Source: Anisakis pegreffii (taxonomy: Eukaryota > Nematoda > Chromadorea > Rhabditida > Anisakidae). Taken from it: a stretch of 64,000 nucleotides of DNA. Shown here one piece after another: positions 27,001 through 40,400 of the stretch. Position 1 is the stretch's first letter. Each line of letters begins with the position of its first letter. The DNA lies in the NCBI GenBank assembly GCA_035041965.1, contig JAPYMA010002490.1, positions 62,001 to 126,000 on the forward strand, given 5' to 3'. The position numbers and the translations under genes were made by a program. A model generated the notes under the pieces. The model saw only the letters and a program-made list of their open reading frames with translations. It was not told the DNA's origin and did no database searches.

Positions 27001-30000
27001 CTCGTGTATAATCGTTGTTTTCATACAGCACAGCCATTGCTATCAAATCCCATTCTCTTTGCTCGAAACCATCTCAGTTCGATTCCGGATATGCCATCGA
27101 ATCTAGCAATTGAGAATACAATTGAGTCGTTGTGGAGATTTATTAATGCCAATGAACGCGCTTTTTTTCGATCAAACACTGCAAATGTTCGTCGATTTTT
27201 TGATGAAAGCTGTTTACTTTCAATGATTTCACTCCTTTCGAGCAGTTTTAAATGTGCAAAATTGGAAATGCTAAATTTGAGAATACGAGCTTGCAATTAA
27301 TAAATGAAGAAAAGATTCTCTGTGAAGACTAACAAAATGATTGTGTTTACTCTATTCGAAATTTCTTCTTTATTCATTAGAACTCAATAGAACGCACAAT
27401 TATTAGGCAGTAAATGAATCGAGGTTGCATACATCAACGGTGCTAATGAAGGAAGAAAATATTCACTTGGAATTTCTCTTATTGGCTTGCAGAAAAATTA
27501 TCCCCGTGTGGTTGTGAGTGACGGGAAGAAATGATATAAACCTTTATGCGTAGTGCTAATGAGCTGCAACAAAATGCGCACTTTGCATGGATATGAAATT
27601 ATGTCATCAACTTTTTTGCACGAATATGAGATTAAAAATTGGAGCGATTCGATAGAAATCGAGAGAATTAGCGAGTTATTGCATGGCAATGACGTGTGCA
27701 GTTAAACGGGTCGACAATGAAGCATTTGCACTGCTCGATAGCACTTTAATTAAATTTGACCATCTCTCAGACTCATTTTCAAACATTTCAGTTGTTTTTT
27801 TCAATGCGCTTTCTAATTCAACGATCAAGTTTCGATGTCTAAAGTGCGTTAAAAAAGAGTGCCTTGAGGCGACGTTCTATTAATTTCGCTCAGAGTGCAT
27901 CCATGCATAATTGATCTAAGATGATATTTAATGAGAACGTTGTTGCGAGCGCTACGCTTGAACATTAAAATAAATATAAGCTTGTGATACTTTCGCAATT
28001 GCTCAGTTAAAATCGCTCAAGATGAACAGTACCCATCGAGAGTGTTAATGGGCATTTCTTAAAAAAGAATTGCTCCTTGGAACGGGTAGCACTATTCATA
28101 TATGTACGTGATTTTTGCTGTTCCATTTATGGAAGGTCAACTCTTCGTTCCTTATTAGCAGAAAACACTGTAGCAAACGTAGGTAGCAGTTCGCCCAATT
28201 TTACATTCCAATTGAAGTTATTTGAAACATACAGTTCAATGTCCCGAGTGTTTTTATGCGTTGATCTTACTTATGGGTGTCTCAGCGCACTTGGCGAAGA
28301 CGAATGAACGATGAACTTCTGAATTGAATGGCACGGATTCGATAGACGATTAACAGTCAGATTTAATCTGCTGTTCCATCTCATCATACATGAAAAAATT
28401 CTGACATGCTGATAAAAGCAGTCAGCAAATTTGAATAAATTGTTTTGCTCCAATGAAAGGATCAGATTGAGCGTTGGAAGTGGACGAATCCTCACAAAAG
28501 GACTACTGACTTCTTCAGTCAAAATAACCCCTCATCAAAATGGTGAATTCGAACATGATCAGTTTTTTGTCTGTACGACTTCACATTAAATGCTCACAGC
28601 ATTTGCTGTGCATTTTCTCACAATGGCAACTCCCTTTGAAAGTTTTCCGTTGCTTACTTCTCACAATGAGGAATAGTCGGTCTATTGCTGTCTAATGTCA
28701 GCAGGAGGTTTCATAAGTGAATTGCACACTTTTGCGAGAAGCCAAAATGACTTTGCAGAGATATTTTGATGTAATGCTTTGCATTTTTGAATTGGTATAT
28801 TTTCAAGTGAAATTCGTTCTGATTGCATCAAAAAAATCGTTTCTTTCTTGCTGCTTCACTAAATACCTAAACCATTGAACAGTTTTATGGTCGCTTACCC
28901 AAATGCTCTTTCGGTCGTTCCACATTGAATTGTTCAATTATCCGTCTCAGCACAAGCCCACCAACCACGCAGTTATTGCTCAAAAATTTTATGTCCCTCG
29001 ATAAAAGTTCGAATTTTCGAATTTCGTCATTGTTTGCACACAATCACATCCTCCATCGCAATTGTCTGTATGACTGCGAAAGGGGATGTAACTAGATGAA
29101 GCGAGATGTAACCTCTTTCGAAGCGAGACGAATTGTAGTCGTAATGTCTTATTTTCGAAATGAAAAAATGTGTTTGTTGTGCAAGGAAGGCGTCTCTGAA
29201 GTTTTTACACAATAGCAAGATGAATATTATTGAGCAATGAAATGCTCAAAAACATTTTATTCAATTCGACGGTTCAACTAAATGAATTCTTCCATTGAAT
29301 ATTTTTTGTCATGATTTGATTCCATAATTTGTTTTCCCCATTCTATTGAACTATCAGCGTATAATATCATCAGTGTGCTGCTTTAACCGAACTGTGATGC
29401 AGAGGTCGATACGTTTTGCAAGATTCTTGTGAAGTGATTGCAATCACTCATACTACCGTCGATCCGTGTCCAAAGTTTAGTAACACTCCGTATAAGCGCC
29501 ACAACTGATCGCGCTTGATATACACTGTAATTTAGCTGATGGAATGGATGTAGCATCCATATGTGCTCAATTTCAAATTCATTTCTAAAAATCAATGACC
29601 AGTTTGCCAGAGACCATGCTATATTCATCATTTAGGTTGTTTTTTTTTCGTATTTGATACGAAAAGTATCGCAGAGAGTAGATACAGTTTCAGTTAGCGA
29701 AGTGTCTAGAGAGCTATGCAAAATCTTGGACGAAAATATCCACTAATATATACTAACTAACTAATGAATAATATCCACTAACTAACTAATTAAAATTTTC
29801 GGGATTCAGAAAATAGCGTTGTTTCGGCAGTCAGTTGTTTGTTCAAGCTATCAGATTCACTATAAACGAATTTCACTTGTTCATACGTTCTGCACCATGA
29901 AATAATTGCTTGGCATTCTTTTGATGAGTTGCAGGCAATTAAGATTTGTGAGCGTTGAGGACTCAATCGGCAATTGAGAATAATGACACAACGAAACAAT

Positions 30001-32522
30001 TATTTGCAACTGTGAATATTTCATTGAGACTGAGTGATGATGCGATGCAATCAGCGGAAACAGCATATAATAAATTGAGGATTTGTTTTGATTTGCTGAC
30101 AGCTGCGAGTTCTGGCATTAGTTAATAAGCTATCAGCTGAAGGTCCAATGAATGCAATATGAGCAACACATTCATCACTTTTTTCGCTCACTCCATGACA
30201 CTCAGTCATTGTCAATGCTCTTCATCACAGCTATTTTTACGAGAATACTTCATCTGTTGCTGCAAAACAATGCAGTTTAGCTTTTTGATAGTGCAGTTAG
30301 CTATTCGCTTAGCTTTTTAATCGATAGAAGAGGCATTCACTAAAATATGAGCATTTAAAATAATTTGATGAATACTCACAAAAAGCATCTCAGGTTAACG
30401 TTCCAATAAAGTGTTCTCTTTCGCCCTCTGAAGTTTTTCTGCTTGCCGTGCATTAAACTGGTTTGTAAACCACCGAAAATGGGTGAAGAGAATCGCGTTC
30501 TAAAGTTGATTGGTTAATCTTTGTGAATTCCATTGCTTTTTGCTCCTTAAATACACCTGACACTGATGCACATGCGCGTAATTCTCGACAGTTTCAAAGT
30601 GAACACCTCTTCAGTTTCTAACAATTCCCGTTTGCTCAGTGCTAAATAATCTAGACTGATCATCAAAAATAATACTATTGTTGAGCAATTATTACTCTTA
30701 TGAATTCGTTCGTAGAGATCAACTGGATTGAAGTTGACGAAACCGAGGATTCGTTGCAATATCAGTGCTGCAACCATTTTGAGGACTTTTTCGAGCCATT
30801 AAGAACCAACTATCTGCGAGAACTTTGAATGATGGAAATGTTCACAAAAATTCATACGCTACAGCACTTTTTGTGGTATTTTAATTGATTTGTAAACGTG
30901 TTTATGAAATTTTCAATGCGCTTAAGTGGTTATGGCATAAGTGTTCATTTGAGTGGTTACATTCAATGTCGTGCATGTGCTCATTCAATTTAATACATTG
31001 GTGTTCCAGGAAATTTTAGCTATTTTTTGGTTCTCATTTGCGAGCATAACATTTTTGATGCATTGTTGCAAACACACACATTCACATCTTCCACGTCACC
31101 ATTTTCAAACCCTTCTTCTCATACCCATTAAATTCGTCTCACGTTCAATTAGACTGCGGTTGTGAAAATTTGAGAAGTACAGAAATCTAGCGATAGACAA
31201 TTGTTGTTGTTGCTGTATAATGTTGAAAGGTTGTTTTGAGTTGCATTCTTCTGCGTTAGTACATTGGAGCGATGTGAAAATTCGCAACAGTGCTTACAAT
31301 TAGTCTTTGTTGTTCACGTTTCACAATATTTCAAAATGATGGAATTTTTAATAACTGAGAATGGAAATATGCATTGTTCAATTATTCCAAAGCGCAAACG
31401 AATAAGCAATAATGCATTGCGTTAAAAGGGAAACGAAATGAGTGTCGCCTCCAGACACTATTGCTATTGTGTTCAAACGTTACGATCGCAGCGGTGCATT
31501 AGCATCGTGCAGCTAATGTTTCAGTGACGTGAAATTCGATAAGTTTATTTACTGATGTGAGGCTTCATACTGTTGAAAGTGCTTGTTCTAGACGACCAAA
31601 TCATGAACACTTACCAGTTGAATCCATACTGCAAGCTGATCGGTTCAGAATCGTGTTTCATAGCGATCGTGTGACAATTTCTACTTTGCAACATATAATT
31701 GACCACTGAGGGTTCTGCTAATGACGCTGAATTATGTTACACTGCTTCAGATAAATTTTACAATATCATGCAACATCAATTCTATATTTGTTTCAGTCAA
31801 AGAACATAAGAAATAATATCAGTTGATGAGAACGTTCACAAAGTATACTTATAGTAAAAACACCGGTTTGATGTCTTGATTTATGTGTCCTATAGCAATG
31901 TGCAGGAGTAACGTGAAATCATTTCGAGATTTCCACTATTCATACCAATATTTCGTAAGTTTAATTTGTTGCCTACTGGGAGCCGTTCGGTGGAACATTT
32001 TGAGACGTTTCTTTTGCTATTACTGTTACGAATTTGGACGATCTCATGAAATGAAACGATCTCATTTTGGTCAATCGCTCCAAACAATCTTATTTTTCCA
32101 AAGAAAATTCCATCTCCGAAACTGCTTTTTTCATGAGGTTACTCCAGTCACTTTACTGGTTACAAAGCGAATCCCATTATGATGTCACGTATAATTTCGT
32201 GATTTTATTGGAACGTATAATTCATTGATTGGTAAAGAATTTGTTGATGTGTCATTGAAATAAGCGAATACGAACTCAGATGCCTCGAGAATGGACGTTT
32301 TTTTAGTGATTCCTCGGTTTTGTTATTCGTTCACGTGAAATTCAACATCGTGAAATTCATCCTATTCTTATGAACATTCCATGTTATTTTCGTGAAGTTC
32401 GAAACATTCGTCAGTAAATTGATCTGGCAAAATATCCTCAGAATGGTGCTTGGAGAGTAACGGACCATCGCATGAGATCCTATTCTAGCACAATCATAAG
32501 CTGCTGCGCATTTTACTTAAAT
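27001..32522. other. Mostly non-coding stretch
   Basis: Long AT-rich region. A 66-codon plus-strand frame at 27683-27883 (MAMTCAVKRV) with AATAAA about 85 bases beyond it, and a 76-codon minus-strand frame at 30547-30777 (MVAALILQRI), are the only ones that look mildly protein-like. Neither has a supported splice structure or family. The 27.0-27.3 kb segment is open on both strands and is not called. Confidence 0.35.
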
Positions 32523-33361
32523 CAGTGATTCTCACGTTCGGGTGCTCCATTACCCCTTTTTCATGACCTGGCAGGTCGCTGTTACCCCCTCCCCCTCTCC
32601 ATGTTGATACAAGAACTTACTATTTCTACATATAACGTCAAGAACAAACGGAAAACTACTTCGGAAATTTCTCAGTGCCGTGAGAATAATTAGTGCCCTA
32701 GATCATTGTGTTGATCATTACTGCAATCGATTATGAAAGCTATTGTCTATGACACGCTCACATCAAACTGATTCATATGGATTCTCATTCTTTTCAGACG
32801 TGTTGTATTCACTCTCATAGCTATTTCATGCGATTACTGTTCACTTGATGAGTTTTTCTCATTCACTTCGTCTCATTTCACTTCACAGTTAGAATCAAAT
32901 TCTTATTCTGTAACATATACTATTTAATGAATGCGTTGACGAGTGTTGACAACCGAAATCAACAATACAACAATCGAATATTATCGTTCAACAACATTCG
33001 ACAGTCAAATGATGAATTATAGAGTGTATCTGATAGAATGAGAATTTGACTTTAACTGTTGAGTGAAATGAATGAGAAATTAGTAAAAGAGAATCCTTTC
33101 GATGATAAAAGCTATGAGAGTGATTGTAACAGCAAGGAAAAGAATGAAAATCCTGTTAAAACGAATAAAAACCATGTTAGGTCTAGACGAGCTAATGATA
33201 CTCACAATCTGAAAGTAGGAGAATGAAGAGTGTTGCCATCAATCTTAACCGATCTTAAAATAACAACTGCACGGAATACTAGTTTCCTGAAGCCCTCCAT
33301 TACCCCTTGACACCTCCAGATTACCCAAAATGGGTAATTTCACCCCATATGAGAACCACTG
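32523..33361. mobile_element. Complete hAT-like non-autonomous DNA transposon
   Basis: An 839-base element begins CAGTGATTCTCA and ends TGAGAACCACTG, a terminal inverted repeat with one mismatch of the hAT type (CAGTGGTTCTCA). Its flanks, ACTTAAAT (32515-32522) and ATCTAAAT (33362-33369), match at 6 of 8 positions, as expected for a decayed 8-bp hAT target duplication. Subterminal repeats of GGGTAAT/ATTACCC type are present at the right end. No transposase frame is present, so mobilisation would need a transposase supplied elsewhere. A partial inverted relative lies at 25.5-26.0 kb. Confidence 0.8.
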
Positions 33362-33369
33362 ATCTAAAT

Positions 33370-34459
33370 CATGTGAATGATTAAATCGGTATTCATCGAT
33401 TTGATCTTCTCTCAAATTCGTTTAATCGCAACTAAACTTGTCATTCTTATAATGCAATATAGGAACTTGTGCAGACTTTAAGTTCGAAGTCGTGAGTGCT
33501 GCTTGATGCCAAATTCGAAGCCGTGTTTGACAAGCTTTTAAGTGATTCGCGTTGCATTGATATGCAAATTCACTCATTTCAATGACTGATTTGAATATGA
33601 GTGGAAATATGAAATAACAGCAGTGCTATGAAATAGTTTATGCAACATTTAAATTTGGTTATATTTGATTGAATTGCATCGTTTGATATCTTGAGCATTG
33701 GTTTGATAAAGCACTTCACTGTTACCAAATCATTTACGATGCCAAATGAATGTCCATGCGATTATGTCATGCCTCGACGAAGACATAGTTTATCCATGCT
33801 AAACTTCTGTTTGTTTACTGTTGGTATGCTGGAGATAGATGAGGAGAACTACTTTATGACTCGAATGATTCGAATGAGACGGTTAATGATCGTATCCTTG
33901 TCCAAATTTAGCGAACACAGTTTTTGTTTCCTGACGTTCTTGGACACGAAACATAAATAGAGATCGAATGTGCTTTGACGTAAACATTTTCATGAATGTT
34001 CAGAGCATTCACTTTCCAAAGCTGTTACTGAATAAACATTCCCATATTGTTCCATAATTGTCGGCTCAAGTAAGAGTTTCCATTGAGGGAACCGTGCAAA
34101 AGGGCTAAAAAATAATAGCTTTATTCGTTGTATTTGCTGACTGAGCATGAAGAAACAAGTGTCAAAAGGTCTGTTGCAAACAGCCTTACGCCTAAAAATT
34201 TGCTGTGCGAAGTGGGGCTTGCAAAGAAATTTGATTCGAAAATCACATGATGCTTGAATGTGCTTTCTTGTATGTCACTCACCAATTCACATTTATCGTC
34301 ACTGATCACTTCCATGAAACTTCATTATAAGCGATATTCGGCAATAAATTAAGCAATATCGCCTTAGGTAAGGTTACGAGGAGCTATAGCGCCACTTTCA
34401 TTAAGCGTCCGTAGACATTGACGATGATATTTGTTGAGTGATCGCTCATTTCTAGGAAT
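33370..34459. other. Intergenic before GRAMD4-like gene
   Basis: No gene supported. Presumed promoter side of the GRAMD4-like gene. TTTCTAG at 34449-34455, directly before the proposed start codon, could be a trans-splice acceptor or the acceptor of an internal exon. Confidence 0.4.
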
Positions 34460-37400
34460 ATGATCGCAGAACAATTGGATGCATCACGTACCAAACAGAT
34501 AATTGATGCAGTACAAGTCGGTGACCATTCTAATTCGTCATCGGATGGTGTGATCCTGCGAATGATCGACGTGTTACAAAAGAACTATCATATTGGTGAG
34601 TGATTTCGTTACTTCTCACTGGATTCCAACGTGCAATCTGAACCGACGCACTCAACACTCACAAAAATCAGCAATGTTCATCACTTTAATTGCCACTTCG
34701 AATCAGATATTTATTTGAAACAATTATTTCGATAACGTCTCATAAGGAAGTCAAGAACAACTTTCCGATTACGCTTCGTTAGGTCTTGAGAGATTATCGA
34801 ACTTAAAAGATAAATAAACTGAAAAGACAGTGTTCAGATGATTTATTGATTGATTCTGTGACATGAGATAGTTATTTATTAGATTCTACGAGGAGATGCT
34901 CCTCTGACGAAAATGCAAACCTATTATATTTTAATGAGTAAGTGTTCGAGATCTACCAAATAAGGAACAGATGTTATCGCAGCAGATTAAATCAAATATT
35001 GAATTCGCCATTCACTTCATGCCTTGCGCTAACATAATTATCCGTCATACACCGATCAACAAGACGCCCATTGAAATGATCAGCTATTTATAAGTTCCGT
35101 GACCGCTCAGCTGATCAAAGCAATATCTGTCGACAGCTTCATTTTGGTTTGCATATCAGATAAAATTCTTACTTTGGTAGAAATCTATATCGAGAGATGG
35201 AATGCTTGAGATAAGATGAGAGACTGAGGGAAAAAATGAATACAAAATCGAGAAGTATGATGCGGAAACAGTTCATGAATGGTAAAATAGCAAGTAGATT
35301 TCTGAATCACAGCGCCAGCTATAATAGCATATCTCTGTTAAATAGCAATAGTTTTGATTGTTCAAGCAATGACAACAATATCAGTGATATAAACCAACAT
35401 AATGATAACCGTAGTACTGATGCGAAAACCATATATAATTATTATGAGTTGATTTACTCTGTCTACATTTTAATAACCCAAAATCAGTTCCGTTTTTCTG
35501 CACAAACAGATCAAAATTCGCTCCTTTAATTTAAATTTCCAAAAAAAAAATTACAGTCGTCGATGAAATCAGTAGCTCTGAATTCCTTTCCGCATATCTG
35601 CGCAGCTGTTTCCGCAACAAAAAGTCATCCACAAACCTCAGAAATCTTTTTGTATGATCAATCGGACGTAACATCTCGCTTCTTCAGGTTGAAACTTCGG
35701 TATATTGACTCTCCCTCATTGACGTGAGCACAGCGCTTGTTGTACCTTCGTCTTTCCGCCATAAAATCACGTTGTTCATCACAATTCGCTACTATCAGTC
35801 AGAGTTTTCAATGATAAACTTCCTCATTTCTGTGAGCAATAGATGTTTTTGCACGATAACTTTTTGTACAGTCTGAGAAGGACTGCGTTTGAAAAGCAGT
35901 TATGATGCTGTTTCGAACCGTGACTGTAGTTCAATGAAGATGTTTATCAGATTTCAAGCAAAAATCGTTATTCGATGAAACGAATGAAAATCAGCCATAA
36001 ACTAGAAATTCCTCTCAGAAACTCAGAATTTCTGTCGAGCAATTGACATTTTGAGACGTATACTCGAATGTACATTGAGCGAACAGAAGTTAGACGACTT
36101 CTGAAGAGTGGTATGCCCTTTGGAAACATCGGAATTTCGAAATGAGCTCACGCGCTGATTTGTTGACCATTTTTGGTCTGTTTACGCAATTAAGTGCCTT
36201 ATTGATGAGTCATCTAAAATCGCAGTTTTACAGTTTAGTGAATATCAAATTGTGCTCAACATTTGAGGATTACTTCCGGAAATACAGGCATGCGATGACG
36301 CATTAGATTTGATTAATAGATTGCAATTAACTCGTTGAATTCGTCTGAAATCACTGTATACGTCTATTGATCTTTGAACTATTGTTTCGAAACAATAACA
36401 ACTCAGATGCCCATCGTGTATCCTTGCAAAATTTTGAAATCTGTCACTTTCACGCATACATCTTCGAATGCAAATATCCGTTTTGAATCTTACAATTGGT
36501 GGAAAACTAACGTGAAACTTTTTGAATTAAGGAATTCAACCAATCACTTTTTCGTATGGCTCGTGACACTTTTCAGGGATGTTTATCTCTGAGAACGTTG
36601 AATACAGTGAAGTGTGTATTCCACACTTCTGGCGAACTGTTCTGTTCTATTCTCGGTTGCGAATTCAATTCTTCTGCTCTGTAATGTTTGTTCCGGTCTG
36701 TTCTATTCCCTTATTACTGGCGTAATTCTGTTCTGTTCTCGAACCCGAAAATTTCGAAATTTTCTATTCTATTCTCTCCTATCAACGTATGTGTTGTGTT
36801 CTCTCAGTCCAACTATTGAACCTGAGGTTCAGTAATGTATAGAGGAAGTCCCACTCGTGCTCGATTTCATGCAGTTGGTTCTAGCAGCCCAATCTGTCAT
36901 GTAGACCGATATTGAACTCCCAGAAACAAAAAAATTTTTTGAGAAATTCGCAATATCCATACCGAGAGTGTTCGATGCATTGCTGTCGTCTTTCGAAGAC
37001 ATTTTTTTTTCGAAAGTGTTTAGCTTTAATACGTCTGATTATCAGTTTTATGACTTAAAGTATTTCTAATTTTTCTTGTGCTTTTCAAGAAAAAGTTTTC
37101 AAGATTACGTTTCAACTTTCTGAATGATTTCCATGACAAATGAGCTTGTTGTTTTCGTATTCCACTCTGACGTTTTCGATGCGCTGTAAAATAGAAACAC
37201 CTCAAGTAGGAATGCTCTTTTGCTTACTAAATGCAATATGTCCGGTCATTTTTGGGGCTCTGCCGCTTCGACGTTTGTCAGTTGACTCCCGCTGAAGTAT
37301 CACATTTCATTCTCCTTCAACAAGGCGATCCATTATGATTTCTGTTACAAAATGTCATCAATCATTTGTTTTTAACGATCGCAGCACGTATTTCAAAATG

Positions 37401-40400
37401 ATCATTTTATCAAGATATAATCGAAAACAAAAGTCCTTCTCAATTTATCATTTTTCACCTGATTTGTCATTTGATTTGTAGTTGGAGAGAACAATTCGTG
37501 TGTTCTTTGCTTCACAGATGGGGATAAATGATAGCATCGAATTTTATGAACAGTTTTCGAAACATTCAAAATGTGAAATCAACTCTTGAGAACCTTCAAT
37601 TCAAAGTAGGCTATATTATTTGTTGGATATTACATTAGACAGGCTAATGTTCGCGAGAGAGTTCTATAAATTGAATGTTTGATAAATTTTTCAGTGAAAA
37701 ATACCATAACACTACATGCTCGTCACGCTGAGCCTAACTCTTTGAGCTGCATACAAATCAACAATTTTTATGCAGATATTTCTTCAGCCAAATTATCCAA
37801 ATGAATTCAACAAGAAATCGAATCCTAAAAGAGGAATGCTACAGAAAACGCTGCGTAAACATAAAACCGTGATATTTGAATGGCACCAGACAAGAATTTC
37901 GTTAGAAAGAGTGTTTTTTAATGAATTCCACCTAAGCGCATAGTAATCGTAAAAACATCATTTCCAAATGCTTCGTTCAAATGAGACGTTTGATGATGGT
38001 CGTCCTTTGTCGGTTCATTGAATTCTTCAAGAAGGAATTTCGATTCTGTTCACTGTAGTGAGGCGTCGTCGTTTTTATTGCTAAACATCATCTTGAAAAC
38101 ATCGCATCGAAGTAAACACATTTGTCCTCGTCCAACAAACAACATGTGAGCGCAAGGTATTCGACAGTGTCAGTGCAACAATGCAATTGCAAAACCGGAT
38201 ATGGCGCCTTACTTATCTGTCTTATTACTTAAATTAAAATATTTCACAATTCCTTCTCAACCATCAACCATTCGAAGAAACCAGCGACGACGACGATGTT
38301 ATGCGTGCCCCCGTCCTTACTCAGCAAATCCTACTCATCACCAGCAGTCAACGCTCTTGAGTTAGCCACCGAAGGTATTTCCAGTTATTTTTGAATCAGT
38401 AAATGCTGATTCCTTTGCTAGTTCTATCGGGCAGCTGGTTTTATTGAGATGTTGCTAAGCGGACTTGTTGCAATATTCATTGATGGTTCTATAGTCTACA
38501 TAAGTGAGCAAAATTACTCAAAGCAACAAACTGTTAAACAGTCACTTTGTAGTTGATCATTGTCGTGATAATAAGCTATGAGTTTGTTTGGGAAACAACG
38601 TGCTCGAGTGTACCATGAAGATAGATGGAAAAACTATGTGATACAAAAAGCGAGTGTGCATGTGCCCTAAAGCGTTCTCTGCAGTGATTTAAACGCACTG
38701 CTTGGTTTTTGCAGACGGAGTGTTCCACAGTTTTTTTCAATCGTGCATTTTTCTTTAGTCATCATTTGAGTGCCTAATTAGACCATTTTGAATGCGATTT
38801 TTTTCAGTTAGATTTTGCACATTTGAAAATGAGCTTCAGAAAAAAGTTAGTGACAAGTAATACATGTAAACATGTCAAACGTAAAGTCTTAAACTGTGAT
38901 ATTCTTCATCAAACGACCGTTTAAACTGTTCGAAGTAAATTCCATCTAACTTCAAATCATTTAATCCACTGTTAAATTCACCCATTCTTCCGGTGTTAAT
39001 CCATTGCCGTTGAACGGTCACAAATTGTTTCATCCGTCGAATGTTATTTCCGACTGTGTAACATGCGCCGAGTAGAATGAGAGGATGCGCGATAATGCGA
39101 TGATGAAAGTCAAAGAAGAGGAACTTTGACTTCTTCAACCGACTACAAAGCGCGAACCGGTTTTTTCAAGAAATAATGATAACATTATTCTTATGATAAG
39201 AACATATGAAAGGACATAATTATTCTTGTTGGCAAGATACAGCCCCCACGACGACATTACGATAAGAGAACAAAAAAAGAAGTGAACAGTCAGTATGCTG
39301 CTTGTCGGATGGAAAGTCCATGAAAAGGAAATACAGCAGTGTACTGCATTCACGATTAATATTTCGACCGTATGATTGAGCTGATAGTACGTTTTTGAGA
39401 TCGTTTAAAACTGTCATTTGTGGTCTTTTATCGAAAAAAATCATTCATCAAATTTGCTGAACCATTTGATTGAGTTTGATGAGGAATCAGGCAAACAGAA
39501 TTGAACGAATGAATTCAACAAGAATCGCTTACTATTGCAGTGAAAGTGTTGAGTGAGTTGGATAAATGTGATGATACTTGTTCCACATCAAGTTCTATCG
39601 ATGTTGCGTTTGATGTTGTTGAAGATTTCAATGCGGATACTTCGAATGAGTGAGTTTTGTCAGACCTTTTTCAATTGGCAGCAATCATTTTCGACGGTTT
39701 CGTTATCATACAGAGAGCATGAATGATTTCAAATATACTTTGAATCGACTTTTCATTAGTCGCCTTCATAAATTCACAGGTTTCCACTCAAAAAAGAATA
39801 CACACCAAAATGTTTTCAGTAGACAAAACCGCCGCACCAACTGTACTTGTTTGATGAAAAGTGTAGAAGAATTCGCAAGTTTAGTGCAATTTTAAGAGTG
39901 AAATGATGATAGCATCTATGCGGTGATGTTTTCATTCACCTTTCGATTGCAGTTGAGATAAGAAAATTTGGGTTTCTTGATTGCGGAAAACTCATCCCTA
40001 TTTTGACCACCAAGTTGTGATGAAATTAGCTTCCATAATGAGGGAATGTTCGCTGAAACCAAAATTATGAACCCCGTATTGCTACTATCTCTCCCAGCCA
40101 CCTTTACACCTATCATCAACAATAGCGATGGTCATTCCTTCATCTATAATCATTTCGTCAAGATAATTGCTCTAAAAACAAACCGACCACGGGAGAACCT
40201 ACATTCAAGTTCCTTACAAGAGATCATCAATGAACCAATCAAATTGAATCGGCGTATTATTGTTTGAAAACATTTGTTTTTATATTCGACTGTATTCAGT
40301 AACGTTCGATAGAATTGTCGAGCTGTACACTCAAATGAATGTTATCAATCGTTCCAGTAACGTGAGCTATACCTCATCGTCAGCAGCTTCTCTACGACAC

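Noticed and set aside
27021..27300. Overlapping long frames on both strands
   Set aside because: Both strands are open over the same 270 bases, with no splice sites or domains; typical of chance in this base composition.
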